In this document: piece by piece, positions 23,782-32,714 of the stretch
Layout of the letters: every line of letters starts with the position of its first letter
How positions within the stretch are numbered: position 1 is the first letter of the stretch
Origin: UBA2767 sp965228625
GTDB taxonomy: Bacteria > Pseudomonadota > Alphaproteobacteria > Rhizobiales > Methyloligellaceae
DNA length: 64,000 nt
Reading direction: 5' to 3'
NCBI GenBank assembly: GCA_965228625.1
Contig: OZ245829.1
Location: 1,550,001 to 1,614,000 of the forward strand
The notes under the pieces: generated by a model
Seen by the model: the letters and a program-made list of their open reading frames with translations, nothing else
Told to the model about the DNA's origin: nothing
The model's database searches: none
Made by a program: the position numbers and the translations under genes

Positions 23782-25350
23782 CTATTCCGCGGCCTCCGCC
23801 GGAACGTCCGGCGTCCAACGCAGGATCGGCTGCCGCGCCGCACGCGTCTCGTCGAGCCGTGCCATCGGCGCGTGGTACGGCGCACCCGTGAAGCGTTCCG
23901 TATCGCCTTCTTTTGCCCCGCGCGTCAGGTCGCGGAGGGTGGCGATGAACTGGTCGAGACTCGCCTTCGACTCCGATTCCGTCGGCTCGATGAGCATCGC
24001 GCCATGCACCACCAGCGGGAAGTACATGGTCATCGGATGAAACCCTTCATCGATCATGGCCTTGGCGAAATCGAGCGTGGTTACCCCGGTGTCCTTCAGG
24101 AACGTGTCGTCGAACAGCACTTCGTGCATGCACACCTGATCGCCGAAGGGCTGGGTCATGACATCGCGCAGGCCGGCGCGGATGTAGTTCGCGTTCAGCA
24201 CGGCGTCTTCCGATGCCTGGCGCATGCCGTCGGACCCGTGGCTCATCATGTAGCTGAGCGCACGGACGAACATGCCCATCTGGCCGTGGAACGCGGTCTG
24301 GCGGCCGAACGGGTGCTCGCCGTCCTCCGCCGCGGCCTCGACGCTCTCAACCAGGGAATATGTCTCGCCGGTCTGAATGACGTATGGCACGGGCGCGTAG
24401 GTGGCGAGCGCTTCGGAGAAGACAACGGGCCCTGATCCCGGCCCTCCGCCGCCATGGGGCGTCGAGAACGTCTTGTGCAGGTTGATGTGCATGCAGTCGA
24501 CGCCAAGATCACCGGGCCGCGCCTTTCCGACGATGGCGTTGAAATTGGCGCCGTCGCAGTAGAAATAGGCGCCGGCCTCATGCACCGCATCAGCGATTTC
24601 GATGATATCGCGCTCGAACAGGCCGCAGGTATTGGGGTTCGTCAGCATGATGCCGGCAACATCCGGACCGAGCACCTCGCGCACGGCTTCCGGGCTGACG
24701 GTTCCATCCTCGCGCGCGGGAATATCGCGCACGCTGTAGCCGAGCGAGGCGGCAGTCGCCGGATTGGTGCCGTGCGCCGATTCCGGCACCAGCACCACGG
24801 AACGCGCGTCGCCCTTGGCGATCTGCGCCGCCTTGATCGCCGCCATCCCGCAGAACTCGCCATGGGCGCCTGCCTTCGGCGAAAGCGCGACCCCGGCCAT
24901 GCCGGTCATCTCGAGCAGCCACGCGGCGAGCGTGTGCATCAGCTCGAGCGCGCCCTGGACCGTGCTCTGAGGCTGAAGCGGGTGGACGTCGCCGAACCCC
25001 GGCAGCCGCGCCATCTTCTCGTTCAGCCTGGCATTGTGTTTCATGGTGCACGACCCGAGCGGGTAGATGCCGGCATCAATGGCGTAGTTCTTCTGGCTCA
25101 ACCGCACATAGTGTCGCATCGTTTCAGGTTCGGAGAGCCCCGGCAGGCCGATGCTCTGCCGCTCAAGACCACCGAGCCGATTGTCGGTTTCGGCGGACTC
25201 CGGCAAATCGACGCCGGTGTTGGCGGTATCGCCCACTTCGAAGAGGAGCGGCTCCTCGATCTGCAAAGCCTTGTTGCCGGTAAATGTGGGATGGCTGGCG
25301 GTACCGCCGCCTTGCGCCGCTGTCGGCCGTCCACCACGGTTCATGCTCAT
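23782..25350 (-). CDS. gcvPB: Glycine dehydrogenase (decarboxylating) subunit 2
   Basis: 522 aa. PLP lysine lies in DCMHINLHKTFSTPHGGGGP (HKT); GSCTMKHNARLNEKMARLPG and KAGAHGEFCGMAAIKAA are the conserved P-protein C-terminal-half blocks. The N-terminal ~35 residues are extended. Together with GcvPA it forms the split P-protein that decarboxylates glycine and passes the aminomethyl group to GcvH lipoate. Overlaps gcvPA by 4 nt (ATGA) for coupled translation and is the last gene of the gcv operon. Confidence 0.95.
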   Translation of the reverse strand: MSMNRGGRPTAAQGGGTASHPTFTGNKALQIEEPLLFEVGDTANTGVDLPESAETDNRLGGLERQSIGLPGLSEPETMRHYVRLSQKNYAIDAGIYPLGSCTMKHNARLNEKMARLPGFGDVHPLQPQSTVQGALELMHTLAAWLLEMTGMAGVALSPKAGAHGEFCGMAAIKAAQIAKGDARSVVLVPESAHGTNPATAASLGYSVRDIPAREDGTVSPEAVREVLGPDVAGIMLTNPNTCGLFERDIIEIADAVHEAGAYFYCDGANFNAIVGKARPGDLGVDCMHINLHKTFSTPHGGGGPGSGPVVFSEALATYAPVPYVIQTGETYSLVESVEAAAEDGEHPFGRQTAFHGQMGMFVRALSYMMSHGSDGMRQASEDAVLNANYIRAGLRDVMTQPFGDQVCMHEVLFDDTFLKDTGVTTLDFAKAMIDEGFHPMTMYFPLVVHGAMLIEPTESESKASLDQFIATLRDLTRGAKEGDTERFTGAPYHAPMARLDETRAARQPILRWTPDVPAEAAE

Positions 25351-26693
25351 GACAGCACCTCCTTCAGCGCAGCAGCATAGGCGGCGCGATCCTCATCCGT
25401 ATTCACCTCCGTTGCGGCCACGATGATCAGATTGTCGAGAGCCTTCTCATCGGGCGACAGCCGCGAGGCCCGGACACCTCCAAGAACACCCTTCTGCGCG
25501 AGCGCTTCGATAACGCCTGCCGCCTTGCCGGGCACGCGAATGGTGAATTCGTTGAAGAAGGACGGGGTCACAAGCTCCACGCCATCGATGGCGGTCAAGG
25601 CGTCGGCGAGTGCAACCGCGTTCGCGTGATTGATCCGGGCAAGGCGCATCAGCCCCGCCTCGCCCAGAAGCGACAGGTGGATCGTGAAGGCCAGAGCGCA
25701 AAGCCCTGAATTCGTGCAAATATTGCTGGTCGCCTTTTCGCGGCGGATATGTTGCTCGCGCGTCGACAATGTCAGAACGAAGCCGCGTTTGCCATTCGCG
25801 TCGACCGTCTCGCCACAGACGCGACCCGGCATCTGCCGGATGTACTTCTGCCGCGTCGCGAACAGACCGACATAGGGGCCGCCGAAGTTGAGCCCGACGC
25901 CGATCGACTGGCCTTCCGCAACGACGATGTCGGCCCCCATTTCTCCCGGCGGCTTGAGCGCGCCGAGCGAGACGATTTCGGTGACGACGGCGACGAGCAA
26001 TGCGCCCTTCTCATGCGCCGCCGCGGCAATCGGCGTGAGATCGCGCACGCGGCCGAACACGTCGGGCGTCTGCACGACGACGCACGCGGTCTCGTCGTCG
26101 ATTGCCGCGATGATATCCTCCGTTCCGTCCGGATCCGCGGCCAGGGCTTCGACCGGTTCCTCGGAGAGATTGCACAGCGTCTGGACGACGTCGCGATACT
26201 GGGGGTGCAGGCCGCCGGAAAGCACCGCCTTCGACCGGCGGGTGACCCGGTGCGCCATCAGGACCGCCTCACCGCATCCGGTCGACCCGTCATACATGGA
26301 GGCGTTCGCCACCTCCATTCCGGTCAGCAGCGCCACCTGGGTCTGAAACTCGAACAAGTACTGCAGGGTGCCTTGAGAAATCTCCGGCTGGTACGGCGTG
26401 TAGGCGGTGAGAAACTCGGATCGTTGAATCAGATGATCGACGGTTGCCGGCACGTGATGCTTGTAGGCGCCGCAGCCGACGAAGAACGGCACGGAAGAGG
26501 CGGCCGTGTTCTTTGCCGCCATCGCGCCCAACTTGCGCTCGACCTCCAATTCGCCGGCCGTGCGGGGCAGGTCCAGCAGCTTGTCGAGACGCACCTCGGC
26601 CGGAATGTCGGCGAAAAGGTCGTCGATCGATTCAACACCGATCGACGACAGCATCGCCTTGCGCTCGGCATCGGTGTGCGGCAGATAACGCAT
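25347..26693 (-). CDS. gcvPA: Glycine dehydrogenase (decarboxylating) subunit 1
   Basis: 448 aa. Starts MRYLPHTDAERKAMLSSIGV; conserved blocks FVGCGAYKHHVPATVDHLIQ, TAYTPYQPEISQGTLQYLFE and NASMYDGSTGCGEAVLMAHR are typical of the N-terminal half of P-protein. This half has the same fold as subunit 2 but no PLP lysine and completes the active site structurally. Its ATG overlaps the gcvH stop by 1 nt (TGATG). Confidence 0.95.
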   Translation of the reverse strand: MRYLPHTDAERKAMLSSIGVESIDDLFADIPAEVRLDKLLDLPRTAGELEVERKLGAMAAKNTAASSVPFFVGCGAYKHHVPATVDHLIQRSEFLTAYTPYQPEISQGTLQYLFEFQTQVALLTGMEVANASMYDGSTGCGEAVLMAHRVTRRSKAVLSGGLHPQYRDVVQTLCNLSEEPVEALAADPDGTEDIIAAIDDETACVVVQTPDVFGRVRDLTPIAAAAHEKGALLVAVVTEIVSLGALKPPGEMGADIVVAEGQSIGVGLNFGGPYVGLFATRQKYIRQMPGRVCGETVDANGKRGFVLTLSTREQHIRREKATSNICTNSGLCALAFTIHLSLLGEAGLMRLARINHANAVALADALTAIDGVELVTPSFFNEFTIRVPGKAAGVIEALAQKGVLGGVRASRLSPDEKALDNLIIVAATEVNTDEDRAAYAAALKEVLS

Positions 26694-27070
26694 CAGCCCT
26701 GTTCCTCCACAAATTTGTCGTACGCGTCGGCATCCATCAGTCCGTCAAGCTCGCCTTTGTCGGAAAGCTTGATCTTGATGAACCACGCCTTCCCCTCCGG
26801 GTCCTCGTTCACAAGACCCGGGTTGGATTCCAGTTCACTGTTCGCCTCGACGATCTCGCCGGACACCGGAGCGTAGACCTCGGACGCCGCCTTCACGGAC
26901 TCCACGACCGCCGCCTCGTCGCCCTTGGAAAACACCTTGCCGGTCTCCGGCAGCTCGACAAAAACCACGTCCCCGAGCTGTTCCTGGGCGTATTTCGAAA
27001 TGCCGACTATACCCACGTCTCCGTCAAGCCGGATGTACTCGTGGGTTTCGGCGTATTTGTACTCAGCCAT
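26693..27070 (-). CDS. gcvH: Glycine cleavage system H protein
   Basis: 125 aa. Lipoyl-domain signature: GDEAAVVESVKAASEVYAPV with the lipoylation Lys in ESVKAAS near residue 63, flanked by VGISKYAQEQLGDVVFVELP and the C-terminal SNPGLVNEDPEGKAWFIKIK. It carries the aminomethyl group on lipoate between P, T and L proteins. 15 nt after the gcvT stop. Confidence 0.96.
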   Translation of the reverse strand: MAEYKYAETHEYIRLDGDVGIVGISKYAQEQLGDVVFVELPETGKVFSKGDEAAVVESVKAASEVYAPVSGEIVEANSELESNPGLVNEDPEGKAWFIKIKLSDKGELDGLMDADAYDKFVEEQG

Positions 27071-27085
27071 TGTCTTCCCCTCTGC

Positions 27086-28237
27086 TCACTTCGGTTTTCT
27101 GTAATAGCGGTGCGGCACGAACGGCATCTCGACAACGTGGGCCGGGCGCGCCTCGCCACGCACCATCAAACCGACCTGATTGCCCGGCGTCGCGTGCGCG
27201 CTTTGTACGTAGCCCATTGCAACGGGACCGTTCGCGCTCGGACCGAAGCCGCCGCTTGTGATCAATCCGATCGATGAGCCGTTGCCGCCGACGATCTCCG
27301 CGCCTTCGCGCGCCGGTGCCTTCCCGTCCGGCTTGATGCCGACGCGCAGACGCGCCGGTCCGTCCTGAAGTTCCTTCTGGATACGATCTGCCCCCGGAAA
27401 GCCACCCTCCTCGCGGCGACGCTTGCTCATGGACCAGACCAGGTCGGCCTCGACCGGCGAGGTCGTCTCGTCTATGTCGTGTCCATAGAGACAAAGTCCG
27501 GCCTCGAGGCGAAGGGAATCGCGCGCGCCGAGGCCGATCGCCTCGACGTCTTCATGGGAGAGTAACGTCCGCGCGAGCTGTTCGGATTTGTCAGCGGCGA
27601 CCGATATCTCGTAGCCGTCTTCCCCGGTATAGCCGGAACGGCTGATGTGGCAGTCGATGCCGTCGAATTCGGCACTCGACGCGGTCATGAACCCGAGCTC
27701 GCTCGCCTGCGGACACCACTGTGACATGACGGCGGACGCCGTCGGGCCCTGTAGCGCGAGGAGCGCACGGTCTTCAGCGGGCTCAAGGGTTATCCCGTCC
27801 GGCAGGCGCGCGTCGATATGGGCGTAGTCCGCGTCCTTGCAGGCCGCGTTGACGACCAGCATCAACCGTCCGTCGTCCTGTTCGGAGACGGACCGCGTGA
27901 CCATCAAATCGTCAAGGATGCCGCCGGTCTCGTTCAGGAGCATGGTGTAGCGCAGACGTCCGAGGCCCAGTTTGGCGATTTCGCCGGGCACCATCGCCTC
28001 GAGCGCGGCCGCGGTCGCGGCGTGATCCGGACCTTGCACAAAAGCCTGTCCCATGTGCGAGACGTCGAACAGACCGGCCTTCGCGCGGGTATGCAGGTGC
28101 TCCTTGAGGACGCCAAGCGGATACTGAACCGGCATCTCGTAGCCGGCAAACGGCACCATCTTCGCGCCGAGCTCGACGTGAAGATCGTACAGAGGCGTCC
28201 GCTTGAGGGCATCTACGGCTGGTGAAATTTGTGTCAC
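27086..28237 (-). CDS. gcvT: Aminomethyltransferase (glycine cleavage T protein)
   Basis: 383 aa from GTG 28237 (MTQISPAVDALK), preferred because AGAGG lies about 8 nt upstream; GTG 28246 is in frame and would add three residues. Folate-binding blocks MVPFAGYEMPVQYPLGVLKE, GLFDVSHMGQ, GYTGEDGYEISV, LRLEAGLCLYGHDIDE and the C-terminal VGLMVRGEARPAHVVEMPFV. It transfers the methylene group to tetrahydrofolate and releases ammonia. First gene after the glycine riboswitch. Confidence 0.95.
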   Translation of the reverse strand: MTQISPAVDALKRTPLYDLHVELGAKMVPFAGYEMPVQYPLGVLKEHLHTRAKAGLFDVSHMGQAFVQGPDHAATAAALEAMVPGEIAKLGLGRLRYTMLLNETGGILDDLMVTRSVSEQDDGRLMLVVNAACKDADYAHIDARLPDGITLEPAEDRALLALQGPTASAVMSQWCPQASELGFMTASSAEFDGIDCHISRSGYTGEDGYEISVAADKSEQLARTLLSHEDVEAIGLGARDSLRLEAGLCLYGHDIDETTSPVEADLVWSMSKRRREEGGFPGADRIQKELQDGPARLRVGIKPDGKAPAREGAEIVGGNGSSIGLITSGGFGPSANGPVAMGYVQSAHATPGNQVGLMVRGEARPAHVVEMPFVPHRYYRKPK

Positions 28238-28294
28238 GGCACTCACCTCTCAGGCCTCGACAGTCAAAACGCCGTCCGAGCGAAAGCTCGGGAC

Positions 28295-28490
28295 GCGCCT
28301 CCTCTGTCATGGAACCTGAGAGATTTCACCTGCAGGACGAAGTCCCGCGTGCCTATCCCCTTCGGTGAGCCGCGGCTGGCCGCCGCCGGCTGCTTTCCAG
28401 AGCGCCATCCCCCTGCGGTCCTTTTGCCTGAGAGTTTCCGAGGCGGTTGCTCCTTCGGCGCCGGTCAGGACCGGTCTCTCCCGCTGGGGT
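28295..28490 (-). ncRNA. Tandem glycine riboswitch controlling the gcv operon
   Basis: On the minus strand two glycine aptamers follow one another. Aptamer 1 (~28405-28490): GGGAGAGACC, CGCCGAAGGAGCAACC, then AAACTCTCAGGCAAAAGGAC. Aptamer 2 (~28295-28404): a variant with CACCGAAGGGGATAGGC and AAATCTCTCAGGTTCCATGA. These are the conserved glycine-binding cores. A hairpin at 28276-28291 (CCGAGC-TTTC-GCTCGG, then GGCGTTTTG) could be the expression platform. Glycine binding is known to activate gcv expression in this class. Confidence 0.93.
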
Positions 28491-28594
28491 CATCTGGGCA
28501 TGTGTGTACTGCCCTGGGGCAGTGCGCCCGAATGATAAGTGGTCCTGAGGGCGAGTCAACACAACCTTTCGGCGGATCACGTTAACTTGGCCAA

Positions 28595-29215
28595 CTAGCC
28601 AGTGCCCGGCGCCGTCCGGTCAAATGCGACAAACAGCTTGTAGTCACCCGGCGGCACGCCCGGCGCGATCGGGAACGTGGTTTCCCGAACGGCAGAGAAG
28701 TATCCGACCGGTTTGTCACTCGGGATTGTGACGTCAATGACCAGGTTCTGGGTTGAAATGATGTTGCGATCACGATCCGTGAGGTGGACCTTGACCGGCA
28801 TGCGAACCGGTCCCGGGCGCCCGCGCGGTCCGAGGAGAACGCGCCCGGCAAAACCGTACTTCACCGTGATCTGGTTCGGCTGAATCTGGCACTCGCGGGC
28901 TGTCTTGGTGAGCTCGCCCCGGTACTGGATGGCCAGGCCATCGCCGGCTCGGCCGACATCATAGACCGTGAGCAGTCTGTCCCGCGGCCAGATTGTGAAC
29001 TTCGGACAGCCGGTAATTGCCGTCTCGACGCTGATCTCGCCGGATGTGTCCGTGCGGGCGGCTTCAAGCAGGCGTGCCTCGTTGACCACCGGCTCCCAAT
29101 CCGGGCGTTTCTCCTTGGAACGGAACGGCGAGGTGATCTGCGAAACGCCACAGCCGGAGACGAGAGCGAACGCGATGAACACCGCGGTCATTCGGCATGC
29201 GCATCGCATCAGCAT
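28595..29215 (-). CDS. Hypothetical lipoprotein
   Basis: 206 aa from the ATG at 29215 (an in-frame ATG at 29275 is unlikely because it would bury the signal peptide). Signal MTAVFIAFALVSGCGVSQIT contains lipobox VSGC, so export and lipidation are likely. The mature part is a beta-rich domain with EISVETAITGCPKFTIWPRD, GLAIQYRGELTKTARECQIQ and TTFPIAPGVPPGDYKLFVAF. The family is common in Alphaproteobacteria without a known role. Divergent from ispH; no good ribosome binding site was seen. Confidence 0.65.
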   Translation of the reverse strand: MLMRCACRMTAVFIAFALVSGCGVSQITSPFRSKEKRPDWEPVVNEARLLEAARTDTSGEISVETAITGCPKFTIWPRDRLLTVYDVGRAGDGLAIQYRGELTKTARECQIQPNQITVKYGFAGRVLLGPRGRPGPVRMPVKVHLTDRDRNIISTQNLVIDVTIPSDKPVGYFSAVRETTFPIAPGVPPGDYKLFVAFDRTAPGTG

Positions 29216-29313
29216 TGGACTACAGACTTTCAACGCGCCCCCGTTCACTGCTTGACACTCTTTCCGCACCAGCATCTATATGCTGCCGAGCGCCTTACGT
29301 CTTATACTGTTTT

Positions 29314-29342
29314 TTGATGTGATAGTGACACTGAACTTATCT
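29314..29342 (+). promoter_or_regulatory. Candidate promoter of ispH
   Basis: TTGATG (29314-29319), 17-nt spacer, TTATCT (29337-29342), located 60 nt before the ispH start in the divergent intergenic region. Confidence 0.4.
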
Positions 29343-29401
29343 GACAAGTCCTTCAACGACAAAGGCTTGGAAAACCTCCGGAATTCAGGATCGATGGCCG
29401 A

Positions 29402-30403
29402 GTGAACGAGATGGACGATACGCAGTTTGCAACACCGGAGACGACTCACTCCGCCGCGCCGGCCCTGACGATTCTGCTGGCTGCCCCGCGCGGTTTCTGC
29501 GCCGGCGTCGACCGCGCCGTGCAGATCGTCGAACTTGCGCTCGAGAAGTACGGCGCTCCCGTCTACGTGCGGCACGAAATTGTACATAACCGATACGTCG
29601 TCGACTCTTTGCGTCAGAAAGGCGCCATATTCGTGGAAGAATTGGACGAAATTCCGGAAACGGACGCACCGGTTGTGTTCTCCGCGCACGGCGTGCCGAA
29701 ATCGGTTCCCGAGAACGCCCGGAAACGAAACATGTTCTTTCTCGATGCCACCTGTCCACTGGTGTCGAAAGTCCATGTCGAGGCCGAACGGCATCACAGG
29801 AAGGGGCTGGAGATCGTTCTCATCGGCCACGCCGGACACCCCGAGGTGATCGGCACGATGGGGCAGTTGCCGGAGGGTGCCGTCAGGCTGGTTGAGACCG
29901 TCGCCGACGCGGACTCCCTTCAACCGGAAGATCCGGCCAAGCTCGCCTACATCACGCAAACAACGCTGTCGGTCGACGATACGCAGGAGATCGTCGATGC
30001 GCTGCGGAACCGGTTCCCGCAGATCGTCGGCCCGCACAAGGACGATATCTGTTACGCGACAACCAACCGTCAGGCCGCGGTCAAGAACATCGCGCCGCAT
30101 TGCGACAGCATGATCGTCGTGGGTGCACCCAACAGCTCCAATTCGAAACGGCTTGTCGAGGTCGCGATCAAGGCAGGGTGTCCGCACGCGACGTTGCTGC
30201 AAACCGCGGCGGAGATCGACTGGGCCGAGTTTCGCGATGTCAGAACGCTGGGCATAACCGCGGGCGCCTCTGCGCCGGAGGTCCTCGTCAACGAGGTCGT
30301 CGCCGCATTCGCGGAGCGCTTCGACGCCACGGTAGAGAAGGTTTCCACCGCCGACGAGGACGTCGTCTTCAAACTGCCGCGCGAATTGCGCGACCGCGAA
30401 TAG
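29402..30403 (+). CDS. ispH: 4-hydroxy-3-methylbut-2-enyl diphosphate reductase
   Basis: 333 aa (GTG 29402; ATG 29411 also possible). Three conserved cysteines for the iron-sulfur cluster: APRGFCAGVDRAV, FLDATCPLVSKVH and DDICYATTNRQ. Other IspH blocks: HEIVHNRYVVDSLRQKGAIF, VFSAHGVPKSV, HAGHPEVIGTMGQ, GAPNSSNSKRLVEVA and GITAGASAPEVLVNEVV. Last step of the MEP isoprenoid pathway, making IPP and DMAPP. 5 nt before thrB, so likely one operon with thrB and rnhA. Confidence 0.96.
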   Translation: MNEMDDTQFATPETTHSAAPALTILLAAPRGFCAGVDRAVQIVELALEKYGAPVYVRHEIVHNRYVVDSLRQKGAIFVEELDEIPETDAPVVFSAHGVPKSVPENARKRNMFFLDATCPLVSKVHVEAERHHRKGLEIVLIGHAGHPEVIGTMGQLPEGAVRLVETVADADSLQPEDPAKLAYITQTTLSVDDTQEIVDALRNRFPQIVGPHKDDICYATTNRQAAVKNIAPHCDSMIVVGAPNSSNSKRLVEVAIKAGCPHATLLQTAAEIDWAEFRDVRTLGITAGASAPEVLVNEVVAAFAERFDATVEKVSTADEDVVFKLPRELRDRE

Positions 30404-30408
30404 CGCGC

Positions 30409-31374
30409 ATGGCGGTCTACACGGAAGTCTCCGACGAGGAGCTCCACGCGTTCATGACCGGGTATGACCTGGGCAACGTGTTGTCATTCAAGGGCATTGC
30501 GGAAGGCGTTGAGAACACGAACTACCTCGTCCGGACCGAGGCCGGGCCGCACATCCTGACGCTCTACGAGAAGCGCGTACGGGAGGAGGACCTGCCGTTC
30601 TTTCTCGGCCTCATGGAGCATCTTGCCGCTTCTGGCTTTGCCAGTCCCGTTCCTGTCCGTGATCGTGAGGGTCGGATGCTCCGCGAAGTCGCCGGCCGTC
30701 CGGCGGCCATAATCACGTTCCTTGACGGGTTATGGGTGCGCCGGCCCACGGCGGAGCATTGTTCCGCTGTTGGCCAAACACTTGCCAGACTGCATGTCGC
30801 CGGCCAGTCCTTCAGCATGACCCGGCCCAACGCACTGTCGGTTACAGGATGGCGCCCGCTTTTCGACGCCAGCGGCGCACGGGCGAACGAGATCGCCGAC
30901 GGGCTCCACGAGGAGCTTAAACGCGAGCTCGACGAGCTCGAGGCGAAGTGGCCGGCGGACCTGCCGCAAGGCGTGATTCACGCCGACCTCTTTCCGGACA
31001 ACGTCTTTTTCCTCGGCCCCGAAATCTCCGGCGTGATCGATTTCTATTTCGCCTGCAACGATGCGCTCGCCTATGACATCGCCATCTGCCTGAACGCCTG
31101 GTGCTTCGAGGCGGACGCCAGTTTCAACATCACGAAGGCGCGCGCGCTGCTGCGCGCCTATACCGAGATCCGACCCTTCTCAACCGAGGAGTTCAACGCC
31201 CTGCCCATCCTGGCGCGCGGTGCGGCGATGCGCTTTCTCCTGACCCGGATCTACGACTGGCTCAACACGTCGGCGGATGCGCTGGTGCGGCCGAAGGATC
31301 CAAATGAATATGTTCGCAAGTTGCGGTTCCATCGCGGTGTCGCCTCGACACGGGAATACGGTTTGGGGGAGTAA
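30409..31374 (+). CDS. thrB: Homoserine kinase (ThrB2, APH-fold type)
   Basis: 321 aa from ATG 30409. Aminoglycoside-phosphotransferase fold: GIAEGVENTNYLVRTEAGPH, TLYEKRVREEDLPFFLGLME, catalytic loop GVIHADLFPDNVFFLG and metal site VIDFYFACNDALAYDIAICL. C-terminal RILLTRIYDWLN-like segment (MRFLLTRIYDWLN). Phosphorylates homoserine for threonine synthesis; thrC lies on the other strand at 39.5-40.9 kb. Sits in the ispH-thrB-rnhA order common in Rhizobiales. Confidence 0.94.
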   Translation: MAVYTEVSDEELHAFMTGYDLGNVLSFKGIAEGVENTNYLVRTEAGPHILTLYEKRVREEDLPFFLGLMEHLAASGFASPVPVRDREGRMLREVAGRPAAIITFLDGLWVRRPTAEHCSAVGQTLARLHVAGQSFSMTRPNALSVTGWRPLFDASGARANEIADGLHEELKRELDELEAKWPADLPQGVIHADLFPDNVFFLGPEISGVIDFYFACNDALAYDIAICLNAWCFEADASFNITKARALLRAYTEIRPFSTEEFNALPILARGAAMRFLLTRIYDWLNTSADALVRPKDPNEYVRKLRFHRGVASTREYGLGE

Positions 31375-31377
31375 AAC

Positions 31378-31821
31378 GTGGCAGATAAAAAGACGGTCGA
31401 AATCTATACAGACGGCGCATGCTCCGGAAATCCGGGCCCCGGCGGCTGGGGTGCAATCCTGTTTCATGGCGGCACGGAGAGGGAACTCAAAGGTGGCGAG
31501 GCAAACACCACCAACAACCGCATGGAGCTGACCGCCGCCATCGAGGCACTCAATGCCCTCAAAGAGTCGTGCATGGTGGACCTGCATACCGACTCGAACT
31601 ATCTGCGTGACGGCATCACGAGCTGGATCGAGAACTGGAAGCGGAACGGGTGGCGCACGGCAAACAGGAAGCCGGTCAAGAATGCCGATCTCTGGGAACG
31701 GCTCGAGGCCGCGCGCGCACGGCACGACGTGCGCTGGCATTGGGTCAAGGGCCATGCCGGACATCCGCAGAACGAGCGCGCCGATGCGCTCGCCCGGGCG
31801 GGCATGGCCCCGTATCAATGA
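31378..31821 (+). CDS. rnhA: Ribonuclease HI
   Basis: 147 aa, GTG start at 31378, 3 nt after thrB. Catalytic carboxylates: D in IYTDGACSGNPGPGGWG, E in NNRMELTAAIEAL, D in DLHTDSNYLRDGI, and D in HPQNERADALARAG; the basic handle is WKRNGWRTANRKPVKN. Degrades RNA in RNA-DNA hybrids. Its TGA (31819-31821) abuts an inverted-repeat element. Confidence 0.96.
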   Translation: MADKKTVEIYTDGACSGNPGPGGWGAILFHGGTERELKGGEANTTNNRMELTAAIEALNALKESCMVDLHTDSNYLRDGITSWIENWKRNGWRTANRKPVKNADLWERLEAARARHDVRWHWVKGHAGHPQNERADALARAGMAPYQ

Positions 31822-31823
31822 GC

Positions 31824-32103
31824 TTTAGAGCCTTTCCGATGAAATCGGAGCCATTCTGACGGAGCGATTTTGCGACAAGGTCAAGCAATGGCCCGTGGCG
31901 CGTACCCGGGCGTACGGGCAAGGGGCTTTGCGCCGGGATTGGCGCAAAACCGCCCGTCCCATCAGGGTTTCCGATTGGCGGACGCCCGCCGACGAAACGG
32001 CCTTGCCCGATGCGCTGCATCGCGCCGCGACCGTTTCGGCAACGGATCGCACGCACCAATCGAGAAACAGAATTGACTCGGATTTCGTCGGAAACGCTCT
32101 AGA
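31824..32103. mobile_element. MITE-like element with ~35-bp imperfect terminal inverted repeats
   Basis: Left end TTTAGAGCCTTTCCGATGAA at 31824 continues ATCGGAGCCATTCTG; the right end read in reverse from 32103 gives TCTAGAGCGTTTCCGACGAA then ATCCGAGTCAATTCTG. The arms match at most positions with one indel. No protein is encoded. It fills the whole gap between the rnhA stop and the converging peroxiredoxin stop, and its right tip supplies the TAG of the peroxiredoxin gene. Elements with TCTAGAGCGTTTCC-type ends are, as I recall, dispersed in Rhizobiales genomes. Only one copy is in this window. Confidence 0.6.
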
Positions 32104-32584
32104 GAGCCGCGAGGATATTCTCCGCGGATGATGCCTCCACGGTCTTCGGCACCTCCTCCACGTTCAGCACCTTGACGACGCCATCGTCGACGAGCATCGC
32201 GTAGCGTTGGGAGCGAATGCCGAGGCCGGCGGCCGTGGCATCAAACTCAAGGCCAATCGCCTTCGTGAAGTCCCCGTTTCCGTCGGAGAGAAAGAGGATC
32301 TTGCCCTGCGCCGCTGTGCTCTTCGCCCATTCGTTCAGGACGAACGGGTCGTTCACGGCGACACAGGCGACGGTGTCGACACCCTTCTCTTTCAAGGCAT
32401 CGAGATGACCGAGAAAGTTCGGCACGTGCAGTGCGTTGCACGTCGGCGTGTATGCGCCCGGCACGGCGAATACAACAACCTTCTTGCCGGAAAACACATC
32501 CGACGTCGTCTTGTCCGCCGGACCGTCGTCGGTCAGCACTTTGAATGTGGCTTCCGGTAACTTGTCGCCCACCTTGATCGTCAT
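32099..32584 (-). CDS. Peroxiredoxin (Prx5-type)
   Basis: 161 aa from ATG 32584 behind GAGAGGTGAAG. Peroxidatic Cys lies in VFAVPGAYTPTCNALHVPNF (P-x3-T-x2-C) near residue 48; NDPFVLNEWAK and DGNGDFTKAIGLEFDAT are typical Prx5/hybrid blocks. Reduces hydroperoxides with glutathione/glutaredoxin or thioredoxin as donor. Its last codons (GCT CTC TAG) run into the right terminal repeat of the neighbouring element, so the C-terminus may have been altered by the insertion. Confidence 0.92.
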   Translation of the reverse strand: MTIKVGDKLPEATFKVLTDDGPADKTTSDVFSGKKVVVFAVPGAYTPTCNALHVPNFLGHLDALKEKGVDTVACVAVNDPFVLNEWAKSTAAQGKILFLSDGNGDFTKAIGLEFDATAAGLGIRSQRYAMLVDDGVVKVLNVEEVPKTVEASSAENILAAL

Positions 32585-32714
32585 AACTTCACCTCTCCAA
32601 GGTTGCCCTATTTGGCCGGTACCATATCGGCCCGGCACAGACAGGCCAAGCCGTTGCGCGGCATAAAAATTTCGCGAAATCAGAAAGAAAACCGGCCCGG
32701 CGGAACCGACTGTC

